A stretch of 64,000 bases of DNA, from the NCBI RefSeq assembly GCF_030657335.1, contig NZ_CP131039.1, positions 868,001 through 932,000 on the forward strand. Reading direction: 5' to 3'. The position numbers and the translations under genes were made by a program. Origin of the DNA: Croceibacterium aestuarii. Lineage in GTDB: Bacteria > Pseudomonadota > Alphaproteobacteria > Sphingomonadales > Sphingomonadaceae. Shown here one piece after another: positions 1-8,061 of this stretch (position 1 is the stretch's first letter; each line of letters opens with the position of its first letter). The notes under the pieces were generated by a model, which did no database searches, was not told where the DNA came from, and worked only from the letters and a program-made list of their open reading frames with translations.

Positions 1-284
1 GGCGCGGGGTGCCGATGTTCAATATCAAGTCTGGGCAGGACCTGGTCGACGGCGGCCGCGAGGCGGGGGCTGCGTGGAACGCGGACTACCGCGCAAACCG
101 CTATCACGCGCCCGACGACGAGTACGACCCGGCCTGGGACTGGCGCAACGTGCAGCGTCAGTTCGACCTGTTCTACCTCCTCGGCCGGGACCTCGCGACC
201 AGCCGGGACTGGCCGAACTGGGTGCCGGGCGACGAATTCCGGCGTATCCGCGACGAATCCTGCGCCGCATCGGGAGGATGCTGA
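1..284 (+). CDS. M28 family metallopeptidase, C-terminal fragment (5' end outside window)
   Basis: The reading frame is open from the left edge and ends in TGA at 282-284, so this is the last ~93 codons of a longer gene. The sequence contains FNIKSGQDLVDGG followed by RYHAPDDEYDPAW. This is how the zinc-peptidase domain of M28 aminopeptidases ends: the His of YHAPDDE is the last zinc ligand, and the DLVDGG stretch normally sits just before it. Family members in this group are usually over 500 residues and carry a signal peptide, so about 80% of the gene is missing here. Agmatine deiminase starts 4 bp after the stop, so the two are probably co-transcribed. The family call is good; substrate unknown. 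Confidence 0.75.
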   Translation, partial: RGVPMFNIKSGQDLVDGGREAGAAWNADYRANRYHAPDDEYDPAWDWRNVQRQFDLFYLLGRDLATSRDWPNWVPGDEFRRIRDESCAASGGC

Positions 285-288
285 ACCG

Positions 289-1281
289 ATGAGCAAGACA
301 ATGCCGATGCCTGCCGAATTCGCCCCGCAGGACTGGCTGTGGATCGGCTTTCCGCACCGGGCCGACCTGTGGGGAGAGTTCACCGACCCGGCGCAGGAGC
401 AGATCGCCGCCTATGCCAATGCCGTCGCCGCAACCGGGCAGGACGTGCGGCTGGTGGTGCACGACGATGCCAACGAGGCCCGCGCGCGCCGGCTGGTCAG
501 CGCCGCGGTCACGCTCGAGCGTCATCCCTACGGCGACATCTGGCTCCGCGACACCGGGCCGATCGTGCTGTTCGACGATGCCGGCCGCCGCTTCGCGCGG
601 CGTTTCCGCTTCAACGGCTGGGGCGGCAAGTACGACGACATGGAGGGAGACCGCGAGGTGGGCGAATCGCTCGCCCGTTCGGCCGGTCTCGAACTCAGCT
701 TCGCCGACTGGGTCCTCGAAGGCGGGGCGATCGACAGCGACGGCACGGGGCTGGTCGTGACCACCGAGCAGTGCCTGCTCAATCCCAATCGCAATCCCGT
801 ACTGTCGCGCGAGGAGATCGAGGCGCGCCTGGCGCGCGATCTGGGCTTTACGCGCGTCCTCTGGCTCGGGGAGGGCCTGGCCTGCGACCATACCGACGGC
901 CACGTCGACAACCTCGCCCGCTTCGTCGCGCCGAACACCCTGGCCATTCCCTTGTCGGCCGGGCCGGACGATCCCAACGCCGCCGTCTACGCCGACGCTC
1001 GAGCCCGGGCCCTCGCTGCGGGGGTCGCAGTGGCCGACGTTCCCTCGCCCGGCCTGGTCGGCGACGACGAGGGCGCCGAACCGGCGAGCTTCATGAACTT
1101 CGCCATCGGCAACGATATCGTCGTCGTCCCGACCTACGGCACGGCTCACGACGCGGACGGTGTCGCTGCAATCGCCAGCCTGTTCCCGGGCCGCGAGACG
1201 ATCGGCCTGCCCGCCGACGCGGTTCTTTCCGGCGGCGGCAGCTTCCACTGCGCCAGCCAGCATGTCCCTGCGCAAGTCTAA
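289..1281 (+). CDS. aguA: agmatine deiminase family protein (peptidyl-arginine deiminase type)
   Basis: Predicted cytosolic guanidino-group hydrolase of the PPAD family. It would convert agmatine to N-carbamoylputrescine and ammonia, the first step of the deiminase route to putrescine. Length is 330 aa, close to the usual 340-370. Family motifs are in order: WLRDTGP near residue 85, FNGWGGKY near 107, EGGAID near 143, the catalytic His segment HTDGHVDN near 204, and the nucleophilic Cys in GGGSFHCASQ at about residue 321. The start ATG lies 4 bp after the M28 peptidase stop. No N-carbamoylputrescine amidase lies next to it here, so the partner gene must be elsewhere or the substrate differs. 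Confidence 0.88.
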   Translation: MSKTMPMPAEFAPQDWLWIGFPHRADLWGEFTDPAQEQIAAYANAVAATGQDVRLVVHDDANEARARRLVSAAVTLERHPYGDIWLRDTGPIVLFDDAGRRFARRFRFNGWGGKYDDMEGDREVGESLARSAGLELSFADWVLEGGAIDSDGTGLVVTTEQCLLNPNRNPVLSREEIEARLARDLGFTRVLWLGEGLACDHTDGHVDNLARFVAPNTLAIPLSAGPDDPNAAVYADARARALAAGVAVADVPSPGLVGDDEGAEPASFMNFAIGNDIVVVPTYGTAHDADGVAAIASLFPGRETIGLPADAVLSGGGSFHCASQHVPAQV

Positions 1282-1329
1282 TTCTATTTGTTGCCCGACA
1301 GGGCCCAGCGAGGAACGAACGAGCATCCC

Positions 1330-2334
1330 ATGAGCGAAAAACCTCCCGTCCTCGTCACCGGCGGCGCCGGCTATATCGGCAGCCACGCCGTCCTCGCCCT
1401 GGCCGATCGCGGCTGGCCGGTCGCGGTGATCGACAACCTCACCACCGGCTTCCGCTTTGCGATTCCCGAAGGCGTTCCCTTCTACGAGGGCGACATCGCC
1501 GACGCAGAGCTTCTGGCAAGGATATTCGAGGAGCAGGGGTCGCGGGCGATCATGCACTTTGCCGGCTCGATCATCGTGCCCGAATCGGTCGAGAAACCGC
1601 TCACCTACTACGAGAACAACACCGCCAAGAGCCGCGCGCTGATAGCCGCGGCCGTCGAACACGGCCTCGAGCACTTCATCTTCTCGAGCACCGCCGCGAC
1701 CTACGGCATTCCGCAGGACAGCCCGGTCCGCGAGGACAGCGCCAAGGCGCCGATCAATCCTTACGGCTGGTCCAAGCTGATGACCGAACAGATGCTGGCG
1801 GACACTGCCGCGGCGCATGCGATCAACTACTGCGCCCTGCGTTATTTCAACGTCGCCGGGGCGGACCCGCAGGCGCGCACCGGGCAATCGACTGCCGGGG
1901 CGACGCACCTGATCAAGGTCGCGGTCGAGGCGGCGCTGGGCAAGCGCGACCATGTCGCGGTGTTCGGCACCGACTACGACACGCCCGACGGCACCGGGGT
2001 GCGCGATTATATTCACGTTTCCGACCTCGCCGACGCGCACGTTCTCGCGCTCGAGCACCTGGTGGCCAATCGCGAAACCTCGCTGACGATGAACTGCGGC
2101 TACGGCCGCGGGTTCTCGGTGCTCGAGGTGCTCGACGCCGTCGATCGGGTAACCAACCAGAGCATCGAGCGCCGCATGGAGCGGCGCCGGCCGGGCGATC
2201 CGGATTCGCTCATTTCCGATCCTTCGCGCATCAAGGCGACCCTCCCGTGGCAGCCGCGGCACGCCGACCTCGACGAGATCGTCAATCACGCCTTGGCGTG
2301 GGAACGCCGCCTCCGCGAAATTCGCGGGAGCTAG
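1330..2334 (+). CDS. galE: UDP-glucose 4-epimerase
   Basis: Interconverts UDP-glucose and UDP-galactose with bound NAD, supplying galactose units for cell-surface glycans. It is an extended short-chain dehydrogenase of 334 aa from the ATG at 1330. It has the Rossmann glycine motif GGAGYIGSH near residue 11, the FSSTAATYG serine region, and the catalytic YGWSK (YxxxK). The C-terminal part has the GALE-typical CALRYFNVAGADP and GTGVRDYIHVSDLADAH. An in-frame TTG lies 42 bp upstream, but the ATG precedes the first conserved residues and has a GAGGAACG ribosome-site candidate about 13 bp ahead. It starts 48 bp after aguA, so read-through is possible. Confidence 0.93.
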   Translation: MSEKPPVLVTGGAGYIGSHAVLALADRGWPVAVIDNLTTGFRFAIPEGVPFYEGDIADAELLARIFEEQGSRAIMHFAGSIIVPESVEKPLTYYENNTAKSRALIAAAVEHGLEHFIFSSTAATYGIPQDSPVREDSAKAPINPYGWSKLMTEQMLADTAAAHAINYCALRYFNVAGADPQARTGQSTAGATHLIKVAVEAALGKRDHVAVFGTDYDTPDGTGVRDYIHVSDLADAHVLALEHLVANRETSLTMNCGYGRGFSVLEVLDAVDRVTNQSIERRMERRRPGDPDSLISDPSRIKATLPWQPRHADLDEIVNHALAWERRLREIRGS

Positions 2335-2355
2335 CCGGCTTGCGGGCGCTCGCGT

Positions 2356-2372
2356 CCTAACCTTTCGTTAGG
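2356..2372. terminator. short inverted repeat after galE, possible weak terminator
   Basis: The arms CCTAAC and GTTAGG (6 bp, perfect) flank a 5-base loop 22 bp after the galE stop. There is no T-run, so a terminator role is uncertain. It could equally be an operator for the small reading frame starting at 2395. Confidence 0.3.
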
Positions 2373-2394
2373 GATTGCAGAGCACAGTCTTGGC

Positions 2395-2517
2395 ATGGCC
2401 AAAGCCGTTGCCTTGTCCCGCGCTCTCGCGCTCCGCTCCGCGGATGCGGTGCGCGTGGCCATCGTCGCCGGCTGCGCCCTGGCCCTCATCGCCGCCGGCC
2501 AGGTCCTGCCTTACTGA
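2395..2517 (+). CDS. possible 40-residue single-pass membrane protein
   Basis: A short ATG reading frame encodes an N-terminus with Lys and Arg, then a hydrophobic stretch (VAIVAGCALALIAAGQVLPY) long enough for one membrane span, then stops. It fills the gap between galE and the convergent thrS, in the same direction as galE. There is no clear ribosome-binding site and no recognised family. GC-rich DNA produces such frames by chance, so this is only a candidate. Confidence 0.28.
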   Translation: MAKAVALSRALALRSADAVRVAIVAGCALALIAAGQVLPY

Positions 2518-2570
2518 GACGAGTTCGCCGTCGGCGCGGACGGGGTGCCGCGCAAACGCCCGCGAGATTG

Positions 2571-4583
2571 TCAGCGCAGATCGGGCGGGGTCGCGGCCTC
2601 GGTCAACATGGCGATCGCCTCGTCGAGACTCATCGTCTTCTGATGCTGCTCGCCCAGCGTGCGCACAGCCACGGTGCCTTCCTCCGCTTCGCGCTTGCCG
2701 ACCACCAGCAGGTGCGGGACCTTGGCCAGACTGTGCTCGCGGACCTTGTAGTTGATCTTTTCGTTCCTGAGGTCGCTTTCGACGCGGATTCCGGCGACCT
2801 TGAGCTGTTCGGCGACCTGCTCGGCATAGTCATCGGCATCGGACACGATCGTTGCCACCACCGCCTGCACAGGGGCAAGCCAGACCGGCAGGCGGCCGGC
2901 GTTATGCTCGATCAGGATGCCGATGAAGCGCTCGTAGGAGCCGAAGATCGCGCGGTGCAGCATGACCGGGCGATGCTTCTCGCCGTCCTCGCCAACGTAG
3001 CTGGCATCGAGCCGCTCGGGCAGCACGCGGTCGGACTGGATCGTGCCGACCTGCCAGGTACGGCCGATCGCGTCGGTCAAATGCCATTCGAGCTTGGGGG
3101 CGTAGAACGCGCCTTCGCCGGGCAGCTCCTCCCAGCCGTATTCCTCGGTCGCCATGCCGGCGTCGACCACCGCCTGGCGCAGTTCGGCCTCGGCCTTGTC
3201 CCAGTCTTCGTCGGAGCCGTAGCGCTGCTCGGGCCGCAGCGCGAGCTTGACCGCGTAGCTGAAGCCGAAGTCCTTGTAGATTCCGTCGGCCAGCTCGCAG
3301 AACTTGCGCACTTCGTCGACGATCTGGTCTTCGCGGCAGAAGATGTGCGCGTCATCCTGCGTGAACTGGCGCACGCGCATCAGTCCATGCAGCGCGCCGT
3401 GCGGCTCGTTGCGATGGCAGCAGCCGTTCTCGTAGATGCGCAGCGGCAGGTCGCGGTAGCTCTTGATGCCCTGGCGGAAGATCAGGACGTGCGCCGGGCA
3501 GTTCATCGGCTTGAGCGCCATCCAGTCGGCCTCGCCGCTGATGATCGGTCCCTCGTCCTCGGTGTTGGGCACCTCGTCGGGGATGACAAACATGTTCTCG
3601 CGGTACTTGCCCCAGTGGCCCGACTGCTCCCACTGGCGCGCATCCATCACCTGCGGTGTCTTGACCTCGCGGTAGCCGCCGGCGTCGATCTTGCGGCGCA
3701 TGTAGGCTTCGAGCTCGCGCCAGATGAGATAGCCCTTGGGGTGCCAGAAGACGCTGCCGTGCGCCTCTTCCTGCAAGTGGAACAGATCCATCTCGCGGCC
3801 CAGCTTGCGGTGGTCGCGCTTGGCCGCTTCCTCGAGCCGGTGGAGGTGGGCGTCGAGCTGCTTCTTGTTGAGCCAGCCGGTGCCGTAGATGCGCGTGAGC
3901 TGGGCGTTGTTCTGGTCGCCGCGCCAGTAGGCTCCGGCGACGCGCATCAGCTTGAACGCCTGCGGATCGAGCTTGCCGGTGCTGGCGAGATGGGGGCCGC
4001 GGCACATGTCGAGCCATGAGCCGTCTTCGTTCGGATCCCCCGACCAGTAGACCGTCAGTTCTTCGCCCTCGGGCAGCTCCTGCGCCCATTCGGCCTTGAA
4101 GGTTTCGCCTTCCGCCTGCCACCTGTCGATCAACTGCTGCCGGCTCCAGACTTCGCGGCGCAGCGGTTTGTCGGCGCGGATGATCTCGCGCATCTTCTCC
4201 TCGATCGCCGGCAGGTCGTCGAGCGAGAAGGGATCGCGGGCGTCCGGGGCCTTCACATCGTAATAGAAGCCGTCCTCGGTCGCGGGGCCGAAGGTGATCT
4301 GCGTGCCGGGCCACAGCGCCTGGACCGCTTCGGCCAGGACGTGGGCATAATCGTGTCGTACCAGTTCGAGTGCTTCGGCTTCGTCGCGCGAGGTAATCAG
4401 CGCGAGCTCGGCATCGCCCTCGAACGGGCGATTGATGTCGCGCACTTCGCCGTCGACTTTGGCCGCCAGCGCCGCCTTGGCGAGACCCGGCCCGATCTGT
4501 GCCGCGACGTCCGCCGGGGTGGAGCCGGCAGGCATCTCGCGGACCGAACCGTCGGGCAGGCTGATCTTCAAAAGCTCCGTCAT
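2571..4583 (-). CDS. thrS: threonine--tRNA ligase
   Basis: Charges tRNA-Thr with threonine in the cytosol. The 670 residues show the full bacterial architecture. An N-terminal TGS domain (starting [19 protein letters not shown]) is followed by the second additional domain with the [12 protein letters not shown] editing-site motif. The class II catalytic core contains the zinc-site segment [10 protein letters not shown] and the [16 protein letters not shown] motif. The C-terminal anticodon-binding domain begins near LPVWLAPVQ. The ATG lies one base after the TGA of a small upstream gene (TGA-G-ATG), suggesting translational coupling. No tRNA-like operator of the enterobacterial kind was obvious upstream. 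Confidence 0.97.
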   Translation of the reverse strand: MTELLKISLPDGSVREMPAGSTPADVAAQIGPGLAKAALAAKVDGEVRDINRPFEGDAELALITSRDEAEALELVRHDYAHVLAEAVQALWPGTQITFGPATEDGFYYDVKAPDARDPFSLDDLPAIEEKMREIIRADKPLRREVWSRQQLIDRWQAEGETFKAEWAQELPEGEELTVYWSGDPNEDGSWLDMCRGPHLASTGKLDPQAFKLMRVAGAYWRGDQNNAQLTRIYGTGWLNKKQLDAHLHRLEEAAKRDHRKLGREMDLFHLQEEAHGSVFWHPKGYLIWRELEAYMRRKIDAGGYREVKTPQVMDARQWEQSGHWGKYRENMFVIPDEVPNTEDEGPIISGEADWMALKPMNCPAHVLIFRQGIKSYRDLPLRIYENGCCHRNEPHGALHGLMRVRQFTQDDAHIFCREDQIVDEVRKFCELADGIYKDFGFSYAVKLALRPEQRYGSDEDWDKAEAELRQAVVDAGMATEEYGWEELPGEGAFYAPKLEWHLTDAIGRTWQVGTIQSDRVLPERLDASYVGEDGEKHRPVMLHRAIFGSYERFIGILIEHNAGRLPVWLAPVQAVVATIVSDADDYAEQVAEQLKVAGIRVESDLRNEKINYKVREHSLAKVPHLLVVGKREAEEGTVAVRTLGEQHQKTMSLDEAIAMLTEAATPPDLR

Positions 4584-4584
4584 C

Positions 4585-4911
4585 TCAACTCGCTCTAATC
4601 TCGTCGGCGGCTCGCCAATGGCACAAGGCGATGCGCACCGGAAGTGCGGCGTCGGTCTCGTTGAACAGTTCGGGAAGTGACGCCGGCCGCCCGAACCGTT
4701 TCGGCCCGGGGCGCAGGCGCTCGCGAGTCAGGCCGCGAGAGACCGCCCCCGGGCGCGCCGGGCGGTGGTAGTCGGGGTAGTGCTCGCGCGCGGCGTCATG
4801 CGCTGCAACATAAGATCGCGGCGTAAAGAAGTCACTAGCCCCAGCACCCTCCCTCGTTCTGACAAGGTCGCTAAACTCTTTGTCAATGACGCTTGAGAGC
4901 GGTTCGATCAC
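4585..4911 (-). CDS. hypothetical protein immediately upstream of thrS
   Basis: I do not recognise this 108-residue, Arg-rich product. It has no signal peptide or membrane span. Support for it being a gene: a GTG start with the ribosome site AAAGGA 9 bp ahead, and a stop codon separated from the thrS ATG by a single base. The first ~40 codons are less GC-rich than their surroundings, while the last third looks like typical local coding sequence. The alternative is that the stretch is the untranslated leader of thrS. Its position suggests co-transcription with thrS either way. Confidence 0.42.
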   Translation of the reverse strand: MIEPLSSVIDKEFSDLVRTREGAGASDFFTPRSYVAAHDAAREHYPDYHRPARPGAVSRGLTRERLRPGPKRFGRPASLPELFNETDAALPVRIALCHWRAADEIRAS

Positions 4912-4951
4912 TGTCTAGGTTCCTTTACATCAATTCAAGGGAGCTTGACCA

Positions 4952-5125
4952 ATGAAACTTGACCTTCCCACCCTCGTGGTCGCCGGCGCCATTCTCGCGC
5001 TGGCCGCCCTCAACCGCTTCGGTGTCATCGGCGACGAGCTGGCCTACGCCGGGTTCATTTCCGTGCTGGTCAGCGGTTTCGTCTTCGCTCGGCGCCAGGT
5101 CTGCAGACTGGAGTGCGCATCGTGA
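4952..5125 (+). CDS. 57-residue two-span membrane protein, first of a related pair
   Basis: Starts at ATG with a strong ribosome site AAGGGAG 8 bp upstream. It encodes two hydrophobic stretches (about residues 6-20 and 31-46) joined by a short NRFGVIGDE turn and ends RRQVCRLECAS. The stop TGA overlaps the GTG of the next gene (GTGA at 5122-5125). It is the same length as its downstream neighbour and aligns with it without gaps: AGA at 11-13, RFG at 22-24, RxxVC at 47-51 and AS at the end. The two genes therefore look like a tandem duplication. It is the first gene of a four-gene overlapping cassette ending in an XRE regulator. Function unknown. Confidence 0.6.
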   Translation: MKLDLPTLVVAGAILALAALNRFGVIGDELAYAGFISVLVSGFVFARRQVCRLECAS

Positions 5126-5295
5126 GCAACCTGAAGAACGGTCTCGGCTGGGCCGGGGCCATGCTGCTTGTCGCGGCTGGTGCCAGGTTCGGCTTCATGG
5201 ATCGCGACGCGGCGCTGACCCTGCTCCTGGTCTTGCCGATCCTCGCAATTGCGTCACTGCGCGACCGGGTCTGCCACCCGCGGAGCGCATCGTGA
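5122..5295 (+). CDS. 57-residue two-span membrane protein, second of the pair
   Basis: GTG start overlapping the preceding stop by four bases. Two hydrophobic stretches (about residues 8-20 and 30-46) surround a RFGFMDRD turn, and the protein ends RDRVCHPRSAS. Against the preceding protein I count 16 identical positions of 57 without a gap, including RFG at 22-24, V50-C51 and A56-S57. The junction to the next gene repeats the same 11 bases (GCGCATCGTGA) found at the junction before it, which fits duplication of the whole small gene. Its stop overlaps the GTG of the 197-aa membrane protein. Function unknown; the shared Cys 51 may matter. Confidence 0.58.
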   Translation: MSNLKNGLGWAGAMLLVAAGARFGFMDRDAALTLLLVLPILAIASLRDRVCHPRSAS

Positions 5296-5885
5296 ACGAG
5301 CGGGCGACAGGCGTGCGTCCGGGCCTTTGGATCGGCCTGTTCCTCGCCGGGGCGGGCGTGATCGCCGCGCTCCGGTTAACCGAGGCAATCAATGGCTCGA
5401 CGGGCTTCATCCTGTTCGCCGGCGTATGCGCCTTGCTCATCCCGTTCGCGCGCAGCGTCGGCAGGCGAGGTCCGGGCCGCGCTGGCACCGCGATCGCCCG
5501 TTACACCAAGGGAATAGTCGCGAGCGCGCTGCTCTACGTTCTCGGCCTCGGCCTGGCGATGACTCTCGACCGGCGCATGGAGCTTGAAGGTGCGACGGCC
5601 TTCCTCGTCGCGCTCATGCCGGTCCTGCCGATTCTCTGGATGATCTACGTGGTGGGCCGCTATCTCGTGGAAGAGCCCGACGAATACCTCCGCTACCGGG
5701 CGATGGTCGCCTCGCTTGCGGGCCTCGGCCTGGTCCTCGCCGTCGGCTCGTTCTGGGGCTTTCTCGAAACCTTCGGCCTCGTCGTCCACGTCCCGGGCTG
5801 GTGGGCGGTCCCGATCTGGGCCTTCGGCATGGGAATGGGCCAGCTCTGGCTGGCCTTGCGCGACCGCACGGGGGGCGAGGAATGA
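5292..5885 (+). CDS. multi-pass membrane protein linked to an XRE regulator
   Basis: About 197 aa from the GTG at 5292, which overlaps the preceding stop. An open frame continues further upstream, but the overlap pattern of the cassette favours this start. Six hydrophobic segments can be picked out, including GLWIGLFLAGAGVIAAL, TGFILFAGVCALLIPFA, ALLYVLGLGLAM, FLVALMPVLPILWMIYVVG and LAGLGLVLAVGSFWGFL. A cytoplasmic-looking loop (EEPDEYLRYR) lies between two of them. I assign no named family with confidence; small integral membrane proteins next to a short XRE regulator are a frequent arrangement. Its stop overlaps the start of the XRE gene (ATGA), so the two are probably translated together. 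Confidence 0.72.
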   Translation: MNERATGVRPGLWIGLFLAGAGVIAALRLTEAINGSTGFILFAGVCALLIPFARSVGRRGPGRAGTAIARYTKGIVASALLYVLGLGLAMTLDRRMELEGATAFLVALMPVLPILWMIYVVGRYLVEEPDEYLRYRAMVASLAGLGLVLAVGSFWGFLETFGLVVHVPGWWAVPIWAFGMGMGQLWLALRDRTGGEE

Positions 5886-6073
5886 GGAACCGCCTCAAGG
5901 TCCTGCGTGCCGAGCGCGACTGGAGCCAGCAGGACCTGGCCTCGCATCTCGAGGTCTCGCGGCAGAGCGTCAACGCGATAGAAACCGGCCGCTACGACCC
6001 CTCGCTACCGCTCGCCTTTCGCATAGCCGACCTTTTCGGCCTGGCGATCGAGAAGATCTTCCTGCGTGACTGA
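5882..6073 (+). CDS. small XRE-family helix-turn-helix transcriptional regulator
   Basis: 63 aa, almost entirely one Cro/CI-type DNA-binding domain: LKVLRAERDWSQQDLASHLEVSRQSVNAIETGRYDP. Helices 2 and 3 (QQDLASHLEVSRQSVNAIETG) are the classic HTH. It matches the compact YozG/Cro-like regulators that usually accompany a membrane protein. The ATG at 5882 overlaps the TGA of the membrane-protein gene; the reading frame extends upstream but has no better start. As the last gene of a cassette of overlapping membrane-protein genes, it may repress its own operon, whose promoter would lie in the short gap 4912-4951. That role is inferred. Confidence 0.85.
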   Translation: MRNRLKVLRAERDWSQQDLASHLEVSRQSVNAIETGRYDPSLPLAFRIADLFGLAIEKIFLRD

Positions 6074-6096
6074 CGCGTGGCGCGCTTAGGTTTCGT

Positions 6097-6651
6097 TCAG
6101 TCCTTCTTAGGTACCGTGAAGGATCCGCTGACCCGGCCGTTGGCGCCGGTCGTCCCGGGGGCGCTTGCGCCGCGGCCGTCGACGCTGGACAGCCCCGAGG
6201 CCAGGTCGATCGTCAAGCGCCCGCCGTTGAGCGTATCCGCGCCGCGGCGAAGCGACACGCCCCCCGAGAGGACGATCACGCGGCGATTGAAATCGTAGAC
6301 TCCGGCCGCCCCGCTGGCGCGCTCGCTACCGCGGGCCACGGTCACTCCGCCGGTCGCGTCGATCCGCTGGATCCGCAGGCCGTTGGCATTGGTATAGGCC
6401 ACGGTCATGCGTGCGGCGGTGAGCCGAAGGTCGCCCTGGTCGATGACCACATCGCCCGACAGGACCACGCGGTTTTGCCGGTCCTGCAGTTCGATGCGAT
6501 CGGCGGCGTAGTTGACCGGCTGGTCGGAATCGAAACCCGCGATCGCCTGCGCATCGGCGATGTTGCCGAATGCCAGCGCCGCGAAAACGCCCGCGATCAG
6601 GCCGCCGGCAAGGCCGCGCAAGGCGAGGCGGGAAATCGGGCTGCGGTCCAT
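6097..6651 (-). CDS. lptA: LPS export periplasmic protein LptA (OstA-like)
   Basis: 184 aa. The N-terminus (MDRSPISRLALRG then a hydrophobic core ending NIADAQA) reads as a signal peptide. The mature part is an OstA-like fold (PVNYAADRIELQDRQNRVVLSGDVVIDQGDLRLTA split over several beta-jellyroll repeats), ending GSFTVPKKD. It forms the periplasmic bridge that carries lipopolysaccharide from LptBFGC to LptDE. The start at 6651 has AGGAG about 8 bp upstream. An alternative ATG at 6696, overlapping the lptC stop (ATGA), would add 15 residues and give a less usual signal peptide. It follows lptC in the same operon; lptB is not in the window. Confidence 0.85.
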   Translation of the reverse strand: MDRSPISRLALRGLAGGLIAGVFAALAFGNIADAQAIAGFDSDQPVNYAADRIELQDRQNRVVLSGDVVIDQGDLRLTAARMTVAYTNANGLRIQRIDATGGVTVARGSERASGAAGVYDFNRRVIVLSGGVSLRRGADTLNGGRLTIDLASGLSSVDGRGASAPGTTGANGRVSGSFTVPKKD

Positions 6652-6692
6652 GGGGGACGCTCCTAAGGACTGTTGCCGGGCGCGTGAAGCCG

Positions 6693-7340
6693 TCATTTCG
6701 GCAGCCTCAGGCGATTGGGGACCATCCGAAGCCGTGCGTTGCCAATCAGCGCCACCGTCCGCGCGGCGAGATCGGCGCGCATGGCGTTGGCGGAGAACGT
6801 GCCTGCGGGCACGGTCCCCTCGACTCCGCCGGTTCCCACGAGGGTCTTGTTCCTGAGGTCGATCGAAACGCCGCGCGCGGTCATGGTGTAGCCGTCCCAC
6901 GCCTTGAAACTGACCGCGCTGTCGATGGCCACGGTTTCCGCCTCGAAATCGTAGCGGCCCGAATCGGCGGCGAGAACGGCGGGGCCTTGCGGCAGCAGGA
7001 TTCGTGCGGTCAGGTCGCGCATCCGGACAACGGGCTCGCTCGCGCCCTTCTGCACGGCTTCGCCGGCGGCGAGCGAGAACGGCCGTCCATCGGAATCCTC
7101 GCCCCGGTAGACCGCATTGTCGACACGCAAACGGTCGTTGGCGAGGGCTACCTTGTTGCGGTCGAGCAGGAAGCTGACCTCGCCCCGCGGACTGAGCGGG
7201 GTGATGACCATCAGCGCGGTTATGACTCCCACGGCTGCCGGTAGTCCTACCGCGAGCCAGCGCACGATGCGGTCGAGCGATCCGCCGGGCGCCGCAAAGG
7301 CGCGGCGGCGATCTCTCTTCAGGTCGGCTTCGGCTGTCAT
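6693..7340 (-). CDS. lptC: LPS export system protein LptC
   Basis: 215 aa with one N-terminal membrane anchor (IVRWLAVGLPAAVGVITALMV) followed by a periplasmic beta-rich LptC/OstA domain (SPRGEVSFLLDRNKVALANDRL onward, then DLTARILLPQGPAVLAADSGRYDFE). It recruits LPS from the LptBFG ABC transporter and passes it to LptA, whose gene is directly downstream. It lies 24 bp after rnd, a gene order (rnd-lptC-lptA) known from related alphaproteobacteria. The stop overlaps an ATG in the lptA frame. Confidence 0.85.
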   Translation of the reverse strand: MTAEADLKRDRRRAFAAPGGSLDRIVRWLAVGLPAAVGVITALMVITPLSPRGEVSFLLDRNKVALANDRLRVDNAVYRGEDSDGRPFSLAAGEAVQKGASEPVVRMRDLTARILLPQGPAVLAADSGRYDFEAETVAIDSAVSFKAWDGYTMTARGVSIDLRNKTLVGTGGVEGTVPAGTFSANAMRADLAARTVALIGNARLRMVPNRLRLPK

Positions 7341-7364
7341 GGCTCGTTCGGTGGCGGTTGGCGC

Positions 7365-7982
7365 CTAGTCGTGGCTGAAGATGTCGCGGTCGGCCCAACC
7401 GGCGATGTCGAGACGTGCGCGGGCGGGCAGAAAATCGAAGCAGGCCTGGGCCAGTTCCATGCGCCCTTCGCGCTCGAGCCGCGGCACCAGCACCTCGCGC
7501 AGGCGGTGGAGGAAGCGAACGTCCGAAGCCGCATAGTCGCACTGCGCTTCGCTGAGCTGCGGGGCGCCCCAGTCGCTCGACTGCTGCTGCTTGGAAATGC
7601 TCTCGCCGAGCAGTTCCTCGATCAGGTTTTTGAGGCCGTGACGGTCGGTATAGGTCCGCACCAGCTTGCTGGCGATCTTGGTACAGAACACCGGGGCCGC
7701 GACCACGCCGAGGTAATACTCGATCGCCGCGAGATCGAATCGCGCGAAGTGGTACAGCTTGAGCCGGGCCGGATCGGCCAGAACGGCCTTGAGGATGGGC
7801 GCATCGTAGGCGCTGCCATTGGCGAAGCGGACGAGGTGTTCGTCCCCTTGTCCATCGCTGATCTGCAGGAGGCAGAGGCGGTCGCGGGGCGTCACAAGCC
7901 CCATGGTCTCGGTATCGACGGCTACGGGCCCGGCGGCGAGCACGCCTTCGGGCAGGTCTTCTTCGTGGAAATGTACGGCCAT
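7365..7982 (-). CDS. rnd: ribonuclease D family 3'-5' exonuclease
   Basis: 205 aa, consisting of the DEDDy exonuclease domain only; classic RNase D (~370 aa) also carries HRDC domains, so this is the short form common in alphaproteobacteria. ExoI is AVDTETMGL, ExoII is YHFARFDLAAIEYYLG, and ExoIII is YAASDVRFL with the expected Tyr and Asp. It trims structured RNA 3' ends, such as tRNA precursors, in the cytosol. The ATG at 7982 directly precedes the conserved domain; upstream in-frame codons do not look coding. First gene of the rnd-lptC-lptA run, and divergent from ung with about 79 bp between. Confidence 0.9.
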   Translation of the reverse strand: MAVHFHEEDLPEGVLAAGPVAVDTETMGLVTPRDRLCLLQISDGQGDEHLVRFANGSAYDAPILKAVLADPARLKLYHFARFDLAAIEYYLGVVAAPVFCTKIASKLVRTYTDRHGLKNLIEELLGESISKQQQSSDWGAPQLSEAQCDYAASDVRFLHRLREVLVPRLEREGRMELAQACFDFLPARARLDIAGWADRDIFSHD

Positions 7983-8061
7983 GGGCGAGAGCCTTAGGCG
8001 GATTGGGGAAAGAGGGAAAGCACCGCGTGGTGACGCCGCGCGGGCAAGGCTATGAAGCGGC

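Noticed and set aside
25..2289. 754-codon open frame on the minus strand opposite aguA and galE
   Set aside because: A by-product of high GC and strong codon bias on the other strand; the protein has no family features while both plus-strand genes are clear.
5882..6073. Defence or toxin system around the XRE regulator
   Set aside because: The cassette holds only small membrane proteins and the regulator; no nuclease, NTPase or other effector domain is present.
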